Shown here in pieces: positions 43,094 through 52,900 of a stretch of DNA of 64,000 nt; positions within the stretch are counted from its first letter, which is position 1; each line of letters begins with the position of its first letter. Source of the stretch: Pseudobowmanella zhangzhouensis (GTDB lineage: Bacteria > Pseudomonadota > Gammaproteobacteria > Enterobacterales > Alteromonadaceae); NCBI RefSeq assembly GCF_042662685.1, contig NZ_JBHSYO010000005.1:62001-126000 (forward strand), read 5' to 3'. Position numbers and translations under genes: made by a program. The notes under the pieces were generated by a model that ran no database searches, was not told where the DNA came from, and saw nothing but the letters and a program-made list of their open reading frames with translations.

Positions 43094-43207
43094 CGTTTTA
43101 GAATTGTGTATACTTTACTCAGTTTCTCCCAACTTGCTTAACACCTGTTGCAAGTCCGAAACTGACACTTAATTTGCAGCGCCCAGATCCCCTCTGGGCG
43201 TTTTTTT
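43094..43207 (+). ncRNA. Candidate structured small RNA between queA and cheV
   Basis: About 114 bases bounded by a good promoter and a strong terminator, antisense in orientation to both neighbours and containing no plausible ORF. An extended hairpin is visible: CAGTTTC (43120-43126) pairs with GAAACTG (43158-43164), and inside it ACTTGC (43132-43137) pairs with GCAAGT (43150-43155), followed by the terminator stem. The 5' end could instead be near 43121 if the TATACT is used. The class is not recognised. Confidence 0.55.
43180..43207 (+). terminator. Strong + strand intrinsic terminator
   Basis: CGCCCAGA (43180-43187), loop TCCCC, TCTGGGCG (43193-43200), T7. On the minus strand no T run follows, so it does not serve cheV. 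Confidence 0.88.
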
Positions 43208-44159
43208 ATTTCTGCTCCAGTAATCGCGCCATGCGCGCCTGTACTTCTGTCACCAATAAATCTGGCTGGAACTTAGAAATAAATGCATTGCAGCCCACCT
43301 TCTCGACCATAGCCTGATTAAAACTGCCGCTTAAGGACGTGTTGAGCACGATATAGAGATCCTGCATGCGCGGATCACTGCGCACTTCGGCAGTCAGTCG
43401 GTAACCGTCCATTTCCGGCATTTCTGCATCGGTAATCATCAGCAGGAGTTCCTCGCTGACTGATTTCCCTTCATCTGCCCACGCTTGCAATCGTTTCAGG
43501 GCATCCAAACCATTTTTATCTTCAATGATCTCCAGCCCTAACTGCTCCAATGTCTGACGACTTTGCATACGCGCCGTCGCTGAGTCGTCCACAATCAGGA
43601 CTTTGCGACCCGGCATTTTCGCAACCAGCGCTTCGTCAAGCACATCTTCTGAGATAGAAATATCGTAATCGATAATTTCGGCCAGCACTTTTTCCACATC
43701 GATGATTTCCACCAAGCGCTGCTGACCCTCAATATCGCAACGGGTAATCGCGGTCAGGTAATTACTCCGACCTGCAGTGCTCGGTGGCGGCTGGATATCA
43801 CTCCAGGAGGTGTTAACGATATTCAGCACTTCACCAACATAAAAGCCCTGCACGCTGCGATTGTATTCAGTAATGATTACGTTCTCACGCCTATCTTCGA
43901 CCGGGCGGGAGGCAGGCATACGGATCGCCATGCGCAAGTCAATTATCGGAATAGATTTGCCACGGTAGTTGGTCACACCGCGCATATTAGGGTGTGAGCC
44001 TGGCATCATATTCATTTTCGGCACAGTGATCACTTCACGTATCTTGAACACGTTCAGCGCAAATACCTGCATGCCGTGTAAACGAAACAGTAAAAGTTCG
44101 AGGCGGTTTTCTCCGACCAGCTTAGTACGCTGATCAACCGCAGCTAATACACCTGACAT
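43206..44159 (-). CDS. cheV: Chemotaxis protein CheV (CheW-receiver fusion)
   Basis: A 317-residue coupling protein. Residues 1-165 are a CheW domain ('LLLFRLHGMQVFALNVFKIREV', 'MRGVTNYRGKSIPIIDLRMAI'); residues 190-315 are a receiver ('VLIVDDSATARM', phospho-Asp in 'MITDAEMPEMDGY', Lys in 'FISKFQPD'). CheV couples receptors to CheA and adapts through phosphorylation. The start MSGVLAAVDQ is preferred to an upstream one 12 codons earlier. It is away from the main chemosensory locus and more likely belongs with the flagellar system. Confidence 0.96.
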   Translation of the reverse strand: MSGVLAAVDQRTKLVGENRLELLLFRLHGMQVFALNVFKIREVITVPKMNMMPGSHPNMRGVTNYRGKSIPIIDLRMAIRMPASRPVEDRRENVIITEYNRSVQGFYVGEVLNIVNTSWSDIQPPPSTAGRSNYLTAITRCDIEGQQRLVEIIDVEKVLAEIIDYDISISEDVLDEALVAKMPGRKVLIVDDSATARMQSRQTLEQLGLEIIEDKNGLDALKRLQAWADEGKSVSEELLLMITDAEMPEMDGYRLTAEVRSDPRMQDLYIVLNTSLSGSFNQAMVEKVGCNAFISKFQPDLLVTEVQARMARLLEQK

Positions 44160-44225
44160 AATTTTCCGATGATGATTCGCGAGCAGGTATAACAACTTTA
44201 GTCACGAACCTGTTGATTTGACCAA

Positions 44226-44250
44226 TAAAAATGCCGCCCGAAGGCGGCTC
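44226..44250 (-). terminator. Minus-strand terminator of candidate RNA
   Basis: GCCGCC-CGAA-GGCGGC stem (44233-44248), with T5 on the minus strand. It lies beyond the aceA terminator. Confidence 0.75.
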
Positions 44251-44322
44251 AGTGTTGGGAACACCGAAGACGGTCAGATTACCCAACACAGATTGCGCAG
44301 CAATAACATTTTGCCCGCATTA
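44229..44322 (-). ncRNA. Candidate structured small RNA between aceA and cheV
   Basis: Transcribed leftward. It contains a long-range stem GTGTTGGG (44252-44259) / CCCAACAC (44282-44289) enclosing a short CCG-AAGA-CGG hairpin, then the terminator. aceA has its own terminator at 44386-44421, so this would be a separate transcript. A weak promoter (TAGAAA, 17 bases, TACTAT on the minus strand) is near 44330-44360. No ORF. It may instead be a cheV leader element that runs on into cheV. Confidence 0.45.
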
Positions 44323-44385
44323 CCTATGCAGATAGTAACCTTAAGAATTCTGTTTTTCTATTTAATTCAGTGAGTTAAATAAAGA

Positions 44386-44421
44386 CAAAAATAGCAGCAC
44401 CCGGCCATAACCGGATGCTGA
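44386..44421 (-). terminator. aceA terminator
   Basis: Minus strand: CAGCATCCGG / CCGGGTGCTG ten-pair stem (44395-44404 and 44411-44420, one G-U), loop of six, then a T-rich run. Confidence 0.82.
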
Positions 44422-44429
44422 GCAGGTGT

Positions 44430-46025
44430 TTAACCAAATTGGTTCATGGTGTTGTCTTTACCGGATGCCTTCAGTGCGGCATCGCCAGAGAAGTACTCTT
44501 TATGATCATCACCCATATCGGAACCCGCCATGTTCTGGTGTTTCACACAGGCAATACCCTGACGAATTTCCTGACGCTGTACACCCTGTACATAAGCCAG
44601 CATCCCCTCGGCACCGAAGTAACCTTTTGACAGGTTATCGGTAGACAATGCCGCCGTGTGGTAGGTAGGCAAAGTAATCAGGTGGTGGAAGATGCCCGCT
44701 TCACGCGCCGCATCCGCCTGGAAGCTACGAATACGGTTATCGGCTTCCTGAGCCAACTCAGTCTGATCATAATCCACGCTCATCAGCTTGGCACGGTCGT
44801 AGGCACTAACGTCTTTACCCGCTTCCTGCCATGCATCAAACACCTGCTGACGGAAGTTCAGCGTCCAGTTGAATGATGGGCTGTTGTTGTATACCAGCTT
44901 GGCATTCGGCACGACTTCACGGATACGGTTAACCATGGCGGCAATCTGGCCAATGTGAGGCTTTTCGGTTTCGATCCACAGCAGATCCGCACCATTTTGC
45001 AAGCTGGTGATACAGTCCAGCACCACACGGTCTTCGCCAGACCCTTTCTTGAACTGGAATAATCCAGATGGCAGGCGCTTAGGACGCAGCAATTTGCCGT
45101 TGGCTTTCACAACCACATCACCATTGGCGATATCATCAGCACTTTCGATATAGTCACCATCGAGGAAACTATTGTATTTGTCACCCAAATCGCCTGGTTC
45201 GTTTGTTACCGCGATTTGCTTGGTCAAACCTGCACCAAGGGAGTCAGTACGTGCAACGATGACACCTTCATCCACACCCAACTCCAAAAACGCATAACGC
45301 ACCGCATTGATCTTGGCGAGGAAGTCTGCGTGGGGCACTGTCACTTTACCGTCCTGGTGACCACACTGTTTCTCATCAGATACCTGGTTTTCGATCTGAA
45401 TCGCGCAAGCTCCGGCTTCAATCATTTTCTTCGCCAGCAGGTACGTCGCTTCTTCGTTACCAAAACCGGCGTCGATATCGGCCACGATAGGCACGACATG
45501 GGTTTCAAAGTTGTCGATTTTGTTCTGAATTTCGTCAGCCTTGGCTGTATCACCGGCAGCACGGGCTGCATCTAATTCACGGAACAGGCCGCCCATTTCA
45601 CGTGCATCAGCCTGACGCAGGAACGTATAAAGCTCTTCAATCAAAGCCGGCACCGCCGTCTTTTCGTGCATCGACTGATCAGGCAGAGGGCCGAATTCAC
45701 TGCGTAGCGCAGCAATCATCCAGCCAGACAGATACAGGTAACGTTTGTTGGTGTTACCAAAGTGCTTCTTAATGGAAATCATTTTTTGCTGACCGATAAA
45801 GCCGTGCCAGCAACCCAGTGACTGAGTATAAGCTGCAGGATTCGCATCATATTCAGCCATGTCTTTACGCATGATAGACGCGGTGTAACGCGCAATATCC
45901 AAACCGGTTTTGAAACGATTCTGTGCCTTCATACGCGCCGCGTATTCCGGGTTGATGGCATGCCAGGCGTCACGCTCTTTGCGCAGTTGAGAAATGGCTT
46001 CGATATCCTGTTGATAGCTAGACAT
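44430..46025 (-). CDS. aceA: Isocitrate lyase
   Basis: A 531-residue glyoxylate-shunt enzyme splitting isocitrate to succinate and glyoxylate. It belongs to the longer subclass found in Pseudomonas and Alteromonadales: active-site Cys in 'EKQCGHQDGKV', metal site around 'VVPIVADIDAGFGN', 'VYNNSPSFNW', and the ending 'GKDNTMNQFG'. ATG at 46025 follows an AGGAG site; a longer frame (39 codons) is non-homologous. Divergent from a LysR gene and close to glcB, so the shunt pair and a regulator are clustered. Confidence 0.97.
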   Translation of the reverse strand: MSSYQQDIEAISQLRKERDAWHAINPEYAARMKAQNRFKTGLDIARYTASIMRKDMAEYDANPAAYTQSLGCWHGFIGQQKMISIKKHFGNTNKRYLYLSGWMIAALRSEFGPLPDQSMHEKTAVPALIEELYTFLRQADAREMGGLFRELDAARAAGDTAKADEIQNKIDNFETHVVPIVADIDAGFGNEEATYLLAKKMIEAGACAIQIENQVSDEKQCGHQDGKVTVPHADFLAKINAVRYAFLELGVDEGVIVARTDSLGAGLTKQIAVTNEPGDLGDKYNSFLDGDYIESADDIANGDVVVKANGKLLRPKRLPSGLFQFKKGSGEDRVVLDCITSLQNGADLLWIETEKPHIGQIAAMVNRIREVVPNAKLVYNNSPSFNWTLNFRQQVFDAWQEAGKDVSAYDRAKLMSVDYDQTELAQEADNRIRSFQADAAREAGIFHHLITLPTYHTAALSTDNLSKGYFGAEGMLAYVQGVQRQEIRQGIACVKHQNMAGSDMGDDHKEYFSGDAALKASGKDNTMNQFG

Positions 46026-46198
46026 AGGGTTTCTCCTTTGTGGGCCACCTCTTGGGGTGCGCGCCGTTATTGCTGTAGGGTCAAATACATCAGACTTCAG
46101 TCGCAATTTCGTGCTTTGCTGAAATCTGTTGCTGACAAGCATAGCCAGCCTGATTACAATTCAATAAATTTATAAACCTCATATCCGGCATTGATTTT

Positions 46199-47134
46199 AT
46201 GAATATATCCAGAATCGACCTGAATTTATTGGTCTATTTCGACGTGTTGTTACGTGAAAAAAGCGTTACCCGCGCCGCCCATCAGTTATCTATAACGCAA
46301 CCCGCCATGAGTAACGGCCTCAAACGGCTGCGCGAGCTATTCAATGATCCGGTACTGGTGCGCACCAGCGATGGCATGACCCCAACCCAACGGGCACTGG
46401 AACTGCAACCTGTGGTGCGTGACGTGTTGTCTAAACTGGAAGCGGCGATACAGCCTGAAGTGGAATTCGATCCGGCCAGCAGTGAGCGTACCTTTCGGAT
46501 TATGGCCAGCGACTACGCCGAATCCACCCTGTTGATTGAGGTCTTGCGCCGCCTGTCACAAGTGGCGCCGGGGATTACCCTGGATATCATTACGCCATCA
46601 GATGTGACCTTCCATGATGTGGAGCATGGCAAAGTAGACATGGCGATTAACCGCTTTGACGAGCTGCCCCTGTCGTTTCATCAAAAGGTTCTGTGGTACG
46701 ACAGTTTCAGTTGCGTAATGAATGAGAGTAATCCGGCCGCGAAAGACTTCACACTGGATAACTATCTGAAAGCACAACATATTTGGGTAAGTAAAACCGG
46801 CTTTGGAGTCGGTGTGGGGATTGACCCTAATGAGGTCCAGAAGCTCGGCTGGGTTGACGCCGAACTGACCAAACTGGGCAAGAAACGTCATATTAAGATC
46901 TTTACCCGTCACTACCATGTGGCACTGCAATTGGCGCGCGAGCACAATCTGGTCGCCACCCTGCCAAGCCGCGCGGCGCAAATTTATCGCCATGATCCGA
47001 CTATGGTGATCAGCGATCCGCCGTTTGATATTCCTCCCATCGCACTGAAAATGGCCTGGAGCGCATTACTGCAACACGATGCCGGGCACATCTGGCTACG
47101 TCGTTTGATTATGGACATTGCTGCAGAGTTATAA
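46199..47134 (+). CDS. LysR-family regulator next to glyoxylate-shunt genes
   Basis: A 311-residue LysR-type regulator: helix-turn-helix 'KSVTRAAHQLSITQPAMSNGLKRLRELF' at residues 20-50 and an effector domain resembling the NodD/LeuO-like branch ('FRIMASDYAESTLL', 'VATLPSRAAQIY'). It is divergent from aceA (173-bp gap) and 70-94 bases upstream of glcB, suggesting control of the glyoxylate shunt. That link is inference from position. Confidence 0.93.
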   Translation: MNISRIDLNLLVYFDVLLREKSVTRAAHQLSITQPAMSNGLKRLRELFNDPVLVRTSDGMTPTQRALELQPVVRDVLSKLEAAIQPEVEFDPASSERTFRIMASDYAESTLLIEVLRRLSQVAPGITLDIITPSDVTFHDVEHGKVDMAINRFDELPLSFHQKVLWYDSFSCVMNESNPAAKDFTLDNYLKAQHIWVSKTGFGVGVGIDPNEVQKLGWVDAELTKLGKKRHIKIFTRHYHVALQLAREHNLVATLPSRAAQIYRHDPTMVISDPPFDIPPIALKMAWSALLQHDAGHIWLRRLIMDIAAEL

Positions 47135-47228
47135 ATGTGATGAATGTTCGCAATTGCGAGCATTCACTCAACAACTGAGTTGAGCTTACCCATAATAGTC
47201 AGACATGGCTCCAAGGAGATGCTTTTTT

Positions 47229-49412
47229 ATGGCCCAGACCCCCCCCTACACCCAATACGGCCCGTTGCAGGTTGCCACCCAACTGGCAACCCTGATTAAT
47301 GACACTCTGTTACCGGCTGTTGGCCTGCAGGAGCAGGATTTTTACCCCGGCGTTGTGCAGTTACTCGGCGAATTTATGCCACGAAACGCGGCACTATTAG
47401 CCAAACGAGAGACGCTACAACAACAAATCGATCAATTTCACAAAGCGTTTCCTACCGCCTGCTTCGATGAATACAAAGCGTTTCTGCTGGGCATTGGTTA
47501 TTTGCAACCTGAGCCTAAGGATTTTTGCATTGAAACCAACAATGTCGACGCTGAAATCGCGACCATGGCCGGTCCGCAACTGGTCGTGCCGATTAACAAT
47601 GCGCGCTACGCACTGAATGCGGCCAATGCCCGCTGGGGTAGCCTGTATGATGCACTTTACGGCACCGACGCCATCAGCGAAGAAGGCGGCGCAGAAAAAG
47701 GCCGTCAGTACAATCCCATCCGTGGCGAGAAGGTCATTGCGACGGCACGCCGTTATCTAGATAGCATGGCGCCACTGGCCAGCGGCAAACATGCCGATGC
47801 GATCAAGTATGAAATTTATGCCGGCGCACTGCGTGTAACGTTACAGGATGGCCAGAAAACCGGATTACGCCAGCCTCAGCAATTGGTCGCTTATAACGGT
47901 GAGCAAAGCAGCCCGCAATGCCTGTTACTGGTTCACAATGGTTTGCATCTGGATATTCAGTTCGACCCCAGCCATCCGGTCGGTAAATCTGATCCGGCAG
48001 GCATCAAAGATATCGTGCTCGAGTCTGCCCTGACCACTATCATGGATTGCGAAGACTCTGTCGCTGCCGTGGATGCCGAAGATAAAACCCTGGTTTATCA
48101 GAACTGGCTGGGCTTGATTCGCGGCGATTTAAGCGAGTCGGTGCAAAAAGGCGATAACGTCCTGACCCGCACCCTCAATGGTGACCGCCATTACACAGCA
48201 CTAGACGGAAGCGAAACGGTTCTGCCGGGTCGCAGTTTGATGTTTGTGCGCAATGTCGGCCATCTGATGACCAATGATGCCATACTATTTAACGGTGCAG
48301 AGATTCCCGAAGGGATCCTCGATGGCATTATTACCAGCCTGATCGCCAAACAGGACGTGATGGCGCTGGGTAAATACCGCAACAGCCGTCATGGCAGCAT
48401 CTATATCGTGAAACCCAAGATGCATGGCCCGGAAGAAGTGGCGTTTACGAATGATTTATTTGCCGCCATCGAAGATCTTCTTGCGCTGCCCGCCAACACG
48501 CTGAAAGTCGGCATTATGGATGAGGAGCGCCGCACCACGGTGAATCTGAAAGCCTGTATTGCCGCTGCTAAGCAACGGGTGGTGTTTATTAACACCGGAT
48601 TTTTGGACAGAACCGGCGATGAAATTCATACCAGCATGCATTTGGGTCCGTTCGCGCGCAAAGCCGACATTAAAGGCATGCCATGGTTGGATGCCTATGA
48701 ACGTGCCAACGTACACAATGGCCTGATTTGTGGCCTGAGCGGTAAAGCACAGATTGGTAAAGGCATGTGGCCAATTCCGGATCAAATGGACGCTATGCTC
48801 AAGGCCAAACTGGGTCACCCTAAAGCTGGCGCCAACACTGCGTGGGTACCATCGCCCACCGCCGCTACCCTGCATGCTTTGCACTATCATCAGGTCGATG
48901 TTTTCGGCGTACAGCAACAGCTCAGTTCGCAGCCTTTTGATGACGCGGATGTCATCCTGCAAATCCCACTGTTAAGTGACAAAAACCACTTAAGCGAGGA
49001 AGAGATTCAACTGGAGCTGGAAAATAACATTCAGGGCATTCTGGGTTACGTAGTGCGCTGGGTACATCAGGGCGTAGGTTGTTCAAAAGTGCCGGATATT
49101 CACAATGTGGGCCTGATGGAAGATCGCGCGACACTGCGTATTTCCTCCCAGCATATTGCCAATTGGTTATTGCATGGCCTGGTCAGTCGCGAGCAAGTGG
49201 ACAGCACCATGCGTCGCATGGCGAAACTGGTGGACGAGCAAAACGCCGGCGACACGGACTACATTGCCATGGCACCGGATTTTGATGACTCTATTGCGTT
49301 TCAGGCGGCCGCTGCACTGATCTTCGAAGGGGTAAACCAACCAAGTGGTTATACCGAGCCTTTATTGCACCAAAAACGCAAAGAAATGAAGGCGCGCTTG
49401 GCCGCTGGCTAA
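47229..49412 (+). CDS. glcB: Malate synthase G
   Basis: A 727-residue enzyme condensing glyoxylate with acetyl-CoA. The large single-chain G form: 'TTIMDCEDSVAAVDAEDK' (acidic metal/active-site region), 'MGKYRNSRHGSIYIVKPKMHGP'-type segment (present as LGKYRNSRHGSIY), 'GIMDEERRTTVNLK', and the catalytic Asp area 'HNVGLMEDRATLRISSQHIANWL'. ATG at 47229 follows AAGGAG. Together with aceA it completes the shunt. Confidence 0.97.
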   Translation: MAQTPPYTQYGPLQVATQLATLINDTLLPAVGLQEQDFYPGVVQLLGEFMPRNAALLAKRETLQQQIDQFHKAFPTACFDEYKAFLLGIGYLQPEPKDFCIETNNVDAEIATMAGPQLVVPINNARYALNAANARWGSLYDALYGTDAISEEGGAEKGRQYNPIRGEKVIATARRYLDSMAPLASGKHADAIKYEIYAGALRVTLQDGQKTGLRQPQQLVAYNGEQSSPQCLLLVHNGLHLDIQFDPSHPVGKSDPAGIKDIVLESALTTIMDCEDSVAAVDAEDKTLVYQNWLGLIRGDLSESVQKGDNVLTRTLNGDRHYTALDGSETVLPGRSLMFVRNVGHLMTNDAILFNGAEIPEGILDGIITSLIAKQDVMALGKYRNSRHGSIYIVKPKMHGPEEVAFTNDLFAAIEDLLALPANTLKVGIMDEERRTTVNLKACIAAAKQRVVFINTGFLDRTGDEIHTSMHLGPFARKADIKGMPWLDAYERANVHNGLICGLSGKAQIGKGMWPIPDQMDAMLKAKLGHPKAGANTAWVPSPTAATLHALHYHQVDVFGVQQQLSSQPFDDADVILQIPLLSDKNHLSEEEIQLELENNIQGILGYVVRWVHQGVGCSKVPDIHNVGLMEDRATLRISSQHIANWLLHGLVSREQVDSTMRRMAKLVDEQNAGDTDYIAMAPDFDDSIAFQAAAALIFEGVNQPSGYTEPLLHQKRKEMKARLAAG

Positions 49413-49465
49413 TTGCGAGTTTTAGTAGTAAACCGTGATACCAGCCATCCCCGGCAAAACGGTTT

Positions 49466-49495
49466 TATTCAGCACCTTCGGGTGCTGTTTTTTTG
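49466..49495 (+). terminator. glcB terminator
   Basis: CAGCACC-TTCG-GGTGCTG (49470-49487) followed by T7. Confidence 0.87.
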
Positions 49496-49521
49496 AAAAA
49501 TAGATCCTGCATAAAAGCGCG

Positions 49522-49863
49522 TCAGCCGTCAGTTTTGGCAATGTAAATCCACACTTGCTGACCGGACACGGTATCAGCATGCACCCGCTGATAATCGTCG
49601 ACTTCATATTCGTCCGCTTGCGCCAGTTCAGCCTCGGTGATTTCAAACACTGTGCCTTTTACCCGATCGGCCGGATTACCGGTGTAACGCAAGATGGGAT
49701 GGACTGATTGGCCACTGGTTTGCAGCACCTGCGGATCGCGGATCACTAACTCACCAACGATATAACCAGGCAGTTGATCCATGGTGCCATCCAGCAGGCG
49801 TCCAAATGTCGCTAATTGCACATCCGGTAATTGCAGGGTTCCGTATGAAAATAACCTGGGCAT
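49522..49863 (-). CDS. Gamma-glutamylcyclotransferase-like (AIG2) protein
   Basis: A 113-residue protein with the GGCT fold: N-terminal substrate loop 'LFSYGTLQLPDVQ', 'LPGYIVGELVI', 'VKGTVFEITEAELAQADEYEVDDYQRV' with the conserved acidic residue. Members cyclise gamma-glutamyl amines or act on related dipeptides; the substrate here is unknown. The second ATG (49863) is chosen because GGAGG lies nine bases before it and directly abuts the first ATG. Confidence 0.87.
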   Translation of the reverse strand: MPRLFSYGTLQLPDVQLATFGRLLDGTMDQLPGYIVGELVIRDPQVLQTSGQSVHPILRYTGNPADRVKGTVFEITEAELAQADEYEVDDYQRVHADTVSGQQVWIYIAKTDG

Positions 49864-49913
49864 CAGACGCATCCTCCATGTGGTGAGCGAATACCTTAGC
49901 TAAAAATTCAGGC

Positions 49914-49942
49914 GAAAAAAGCCGCCCAGTTGGACGGCTTTT
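49914..49942 (-). terminator. Terminator of the TolB/amidohydrolase gene
   Basis: Minus strand: GCCG-CCA...TGG-CGGC hairpin with one mismatch, then T6, just after the stop at 49954. Confidence 0.75.
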
Positions 49943-49953
49943 GGCCAATTATT

Positions 49954-52900
49954 TTACATCTTAAAATACAAGGGTTGGCGCGACGTCTTGGTTGGCAGAA
50001 TTTGATTCATGCTGGCGGCATCAAACAAACGGCCATTTTGCATCACATGACTAACCCGATCGCTCTGACGAATATCTTTAAGTGGTTCGCCATCAATAAT
50101 CATCAGATCGGCTAACTTACCCACCTCAATACTGCCCAGCTCCTTCTCCAGTCCAAACGTTCTGGCCGGGTCAATGGTGGCGGTTTTGAACGCCTCCAAT
50201 GGAGTCATACCGCCTTGCACATACATCCATAATTCCCAATGTGCCCCCAGGCCTTCACGCTGACCATGGGAGCCAATATTGGTATAAACCCCGGCGTCAT
50301 GCAGTTTTTTCGCCTCTTCAGCTACACGGATGTGGTTGTAGTGGTGCTCGGGCGCAATATCTCGGCGCATTGATACCGGGCGCAGAACGTTTTCCGGCAC
50401 ATACTGACTCAGTCGCGGATGCTTCCACACATCAGTATGGGAATACCAGTATTTCTCGCCCCAAATCCCGCCATAGGCTACCACCAGCGTCGGGGTATAG
50501 GCCGTTCTGGCCTGCGACCACAACTGCATCACGTCGTCATACATGCGCTCCAACGGAATCGCGTGTTCGATGGTGGTATGTCCGTCAACTACCATGGTCA
50601 TATTGTGCTGAAACAACGACCCCCCTTCCGGCACGACCATCATTTGCGTCTGACGACCGGCTTCAATCACCTGTTGGCGCTGGTTACGACGTGGCTGGTT
50701 ATAGCTTTTCACGCTAAATGCCCCGGCGGCTTTTAAACGCTCTAAATGGAATTTGGCATCGTCGAGGCTATCAATATGCGAGGTATAGCCAATGCCTTTG
50801 GCACCATACAGAATCGTGCCGGTGCTATATAAACGAGGCGCGACGATTTCACCGGCCTTTTGCATTTCACTGGCAGTAAAAAACTCGGTGGTGTCATTGG
50901 ATGGATCATGCACCGTGGTAACACCAAATGTCATGGCGGCCAGCGTCACCCAGTTCTGCTGAGGAATGATTTCATTACTGCCCTGCGGGCCATGGGCGTG
51001 GGCATCGATCATACCTGGCAAAATAGTCTTGCCCTGCATGTCCACCACCTTCGCATCGGCGGGGATATTCACGTCACCGCGCTTTCCTACTGCCGCAATC
51101 CGGTTGTCCTGTACCAATACCACACCATCGGTGATTACTTCATTGCCCTTCATGGTGGCAATGGTGGCACCGGTCAGCGCAATCAGGCTTTTGGGCTTAT
51201 CCGCTTTAGCCCTGAAGCCTAAAGAGGTCACAGTCGGCTCAGACTCAGATGATTTGTCAGCGATAAACACATCCGCCACAGAGGCCTGATACAAATCGGG
51301 CCCCAGACTCCAGTAAAGGCCTTTGCTGTCGGCCTGCCAACTGATATTTTCTCCGGCCCGCAGCGATAACTGATGCACCGGCAAGGCACCATTACTGATC
51401 CCACTTTGAATGGTTTGCGCCACATCCAGCAATGGGGTGACGAATACCTTAAAGCGTTCTGCATAGGCCAGCAGCTTGCCATCAGGTGATACACGATATT
51501 CCGTGGCAAACTCATTCTGATACAACTTTGTGGCGTCCTGGCCATCAAGATTGATGCGCCACAATTCGGCCTGCTCACCTATGCCCATGTAATACAGCAC
51601 AGCGTTATCCGCAGCAAAATGCGCGAGCATACCGTTTTCAGTAATCAGTTCAGGCTTGCCGCCTTTGGTCGCGACGCGATAAAGCCCGGGTTCGGCATCC
51701 CAGATCGGCGGGGTAATGTAACCGCCGGTGACTTTTCGATACACCACGGTGTTGCCATCCGGTGAAAACACCGGTTCCACATACTTGCCCGGTGCACTTA
51801 CCAGCTGCGTAGATTTACCGTTTTTTACTGAGGCGATATGCACCGCTCCCTGCTTATCATCCCGCCAACTGGTATACACCAGTTTCTTACCATCGCGGCT
51901 AAAGGATGGATATAACTCAAAGGCGTCGGTCTGTTTGGTTAAACGGCGCGGCTTATCACTGGCCAGATCGCGCAGCCAGATATACCCCAAGGCCTCGAAC
52001 ACCACTTGTTTACCATTTGGCGAAATCTGCACATTGCGCAGCATTTTTACCGGGAATTCGTCACTAAATACCTGCTGTGGAAAACGCAGTGCCTGATTGA
52101 CCTTCTTGGTGGTCGCTACATGAAAAGGAATCACGCTGGCATTACCGGTTTGGGTATCTACCTTACGCAATTCACCACCAGCCCACAGCACGATATGACG
52201 ATTATCCGGCAGCCACTCCATCGTGGGGTACACACCGTGAATCGCCCAGGTTTCCTGCATATCCCGCTCTAACTCGCCATAGATTTTGGTCTTTTTACCG
52301 CTGGCCAAATCATATAAATACAGGGTGCTTTGGAAATCGTCGCGGCTAATGTAGGCCAGCGTCTTTCCATCCGGGGACGGCGTTGGACGGATGGCACCAC
52401 CTACGCCACTGATTAACACCTCTATATCGCCATTTTGGCGATCATAGCGCTTAATCTTATAGATCCCCTGCACGGAGTCCTTGGAGTAGTGAAAGGTTTT
52501 ACCCGGGGTATCATCCTGGGAAAAATACACATATTGCCCGTCTGGCGAAAAGGCTGGTTCGCCGAGATCTTTCTGATCATTGGGCCGTGCGGTTAATTTA
52601 ACGCCCGCGCCGCCGCTGCGGTGATACATCCATACTTCGCCTGCGCCTAACGAGCGGCCGCTGGTAAAGTGTTTGCGTGCCAGCAAGTACTCACCGTCCG
52701 GACTCCAGGCCGGGCTATTGAGCAATCGGAAGGTTTCTTCGGTCACGGCTTTGGCATCTGAGCCGTCGAGATTCATCACCCAGATATTGTCGCCGCCGCC
52801 CTGATCAGAGGTAAACGCAATCGTTTTGCCATCCGGGCTAAAGGTGGGTTGCATTTGCCACGCAATGTCATGGGTCAGCGCTTTGGCTTCACCGCCACTG

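Noticed and set aside
42972..43172. 66-codon + strand open frame starting with GTG.
   Set aside because: It runs through one intrinsic terminator and ends shortly before another, has no ribosome site and no protein-like composition.
44430..46025. Isocitrate lyase active site reads KQCGH rather than the KKCGH of E. coli.
   Set aside because: KQCGH is the normal form in the longer isocitrate lyase subclass of Pseudomonas and relatives, so it is not a defect.
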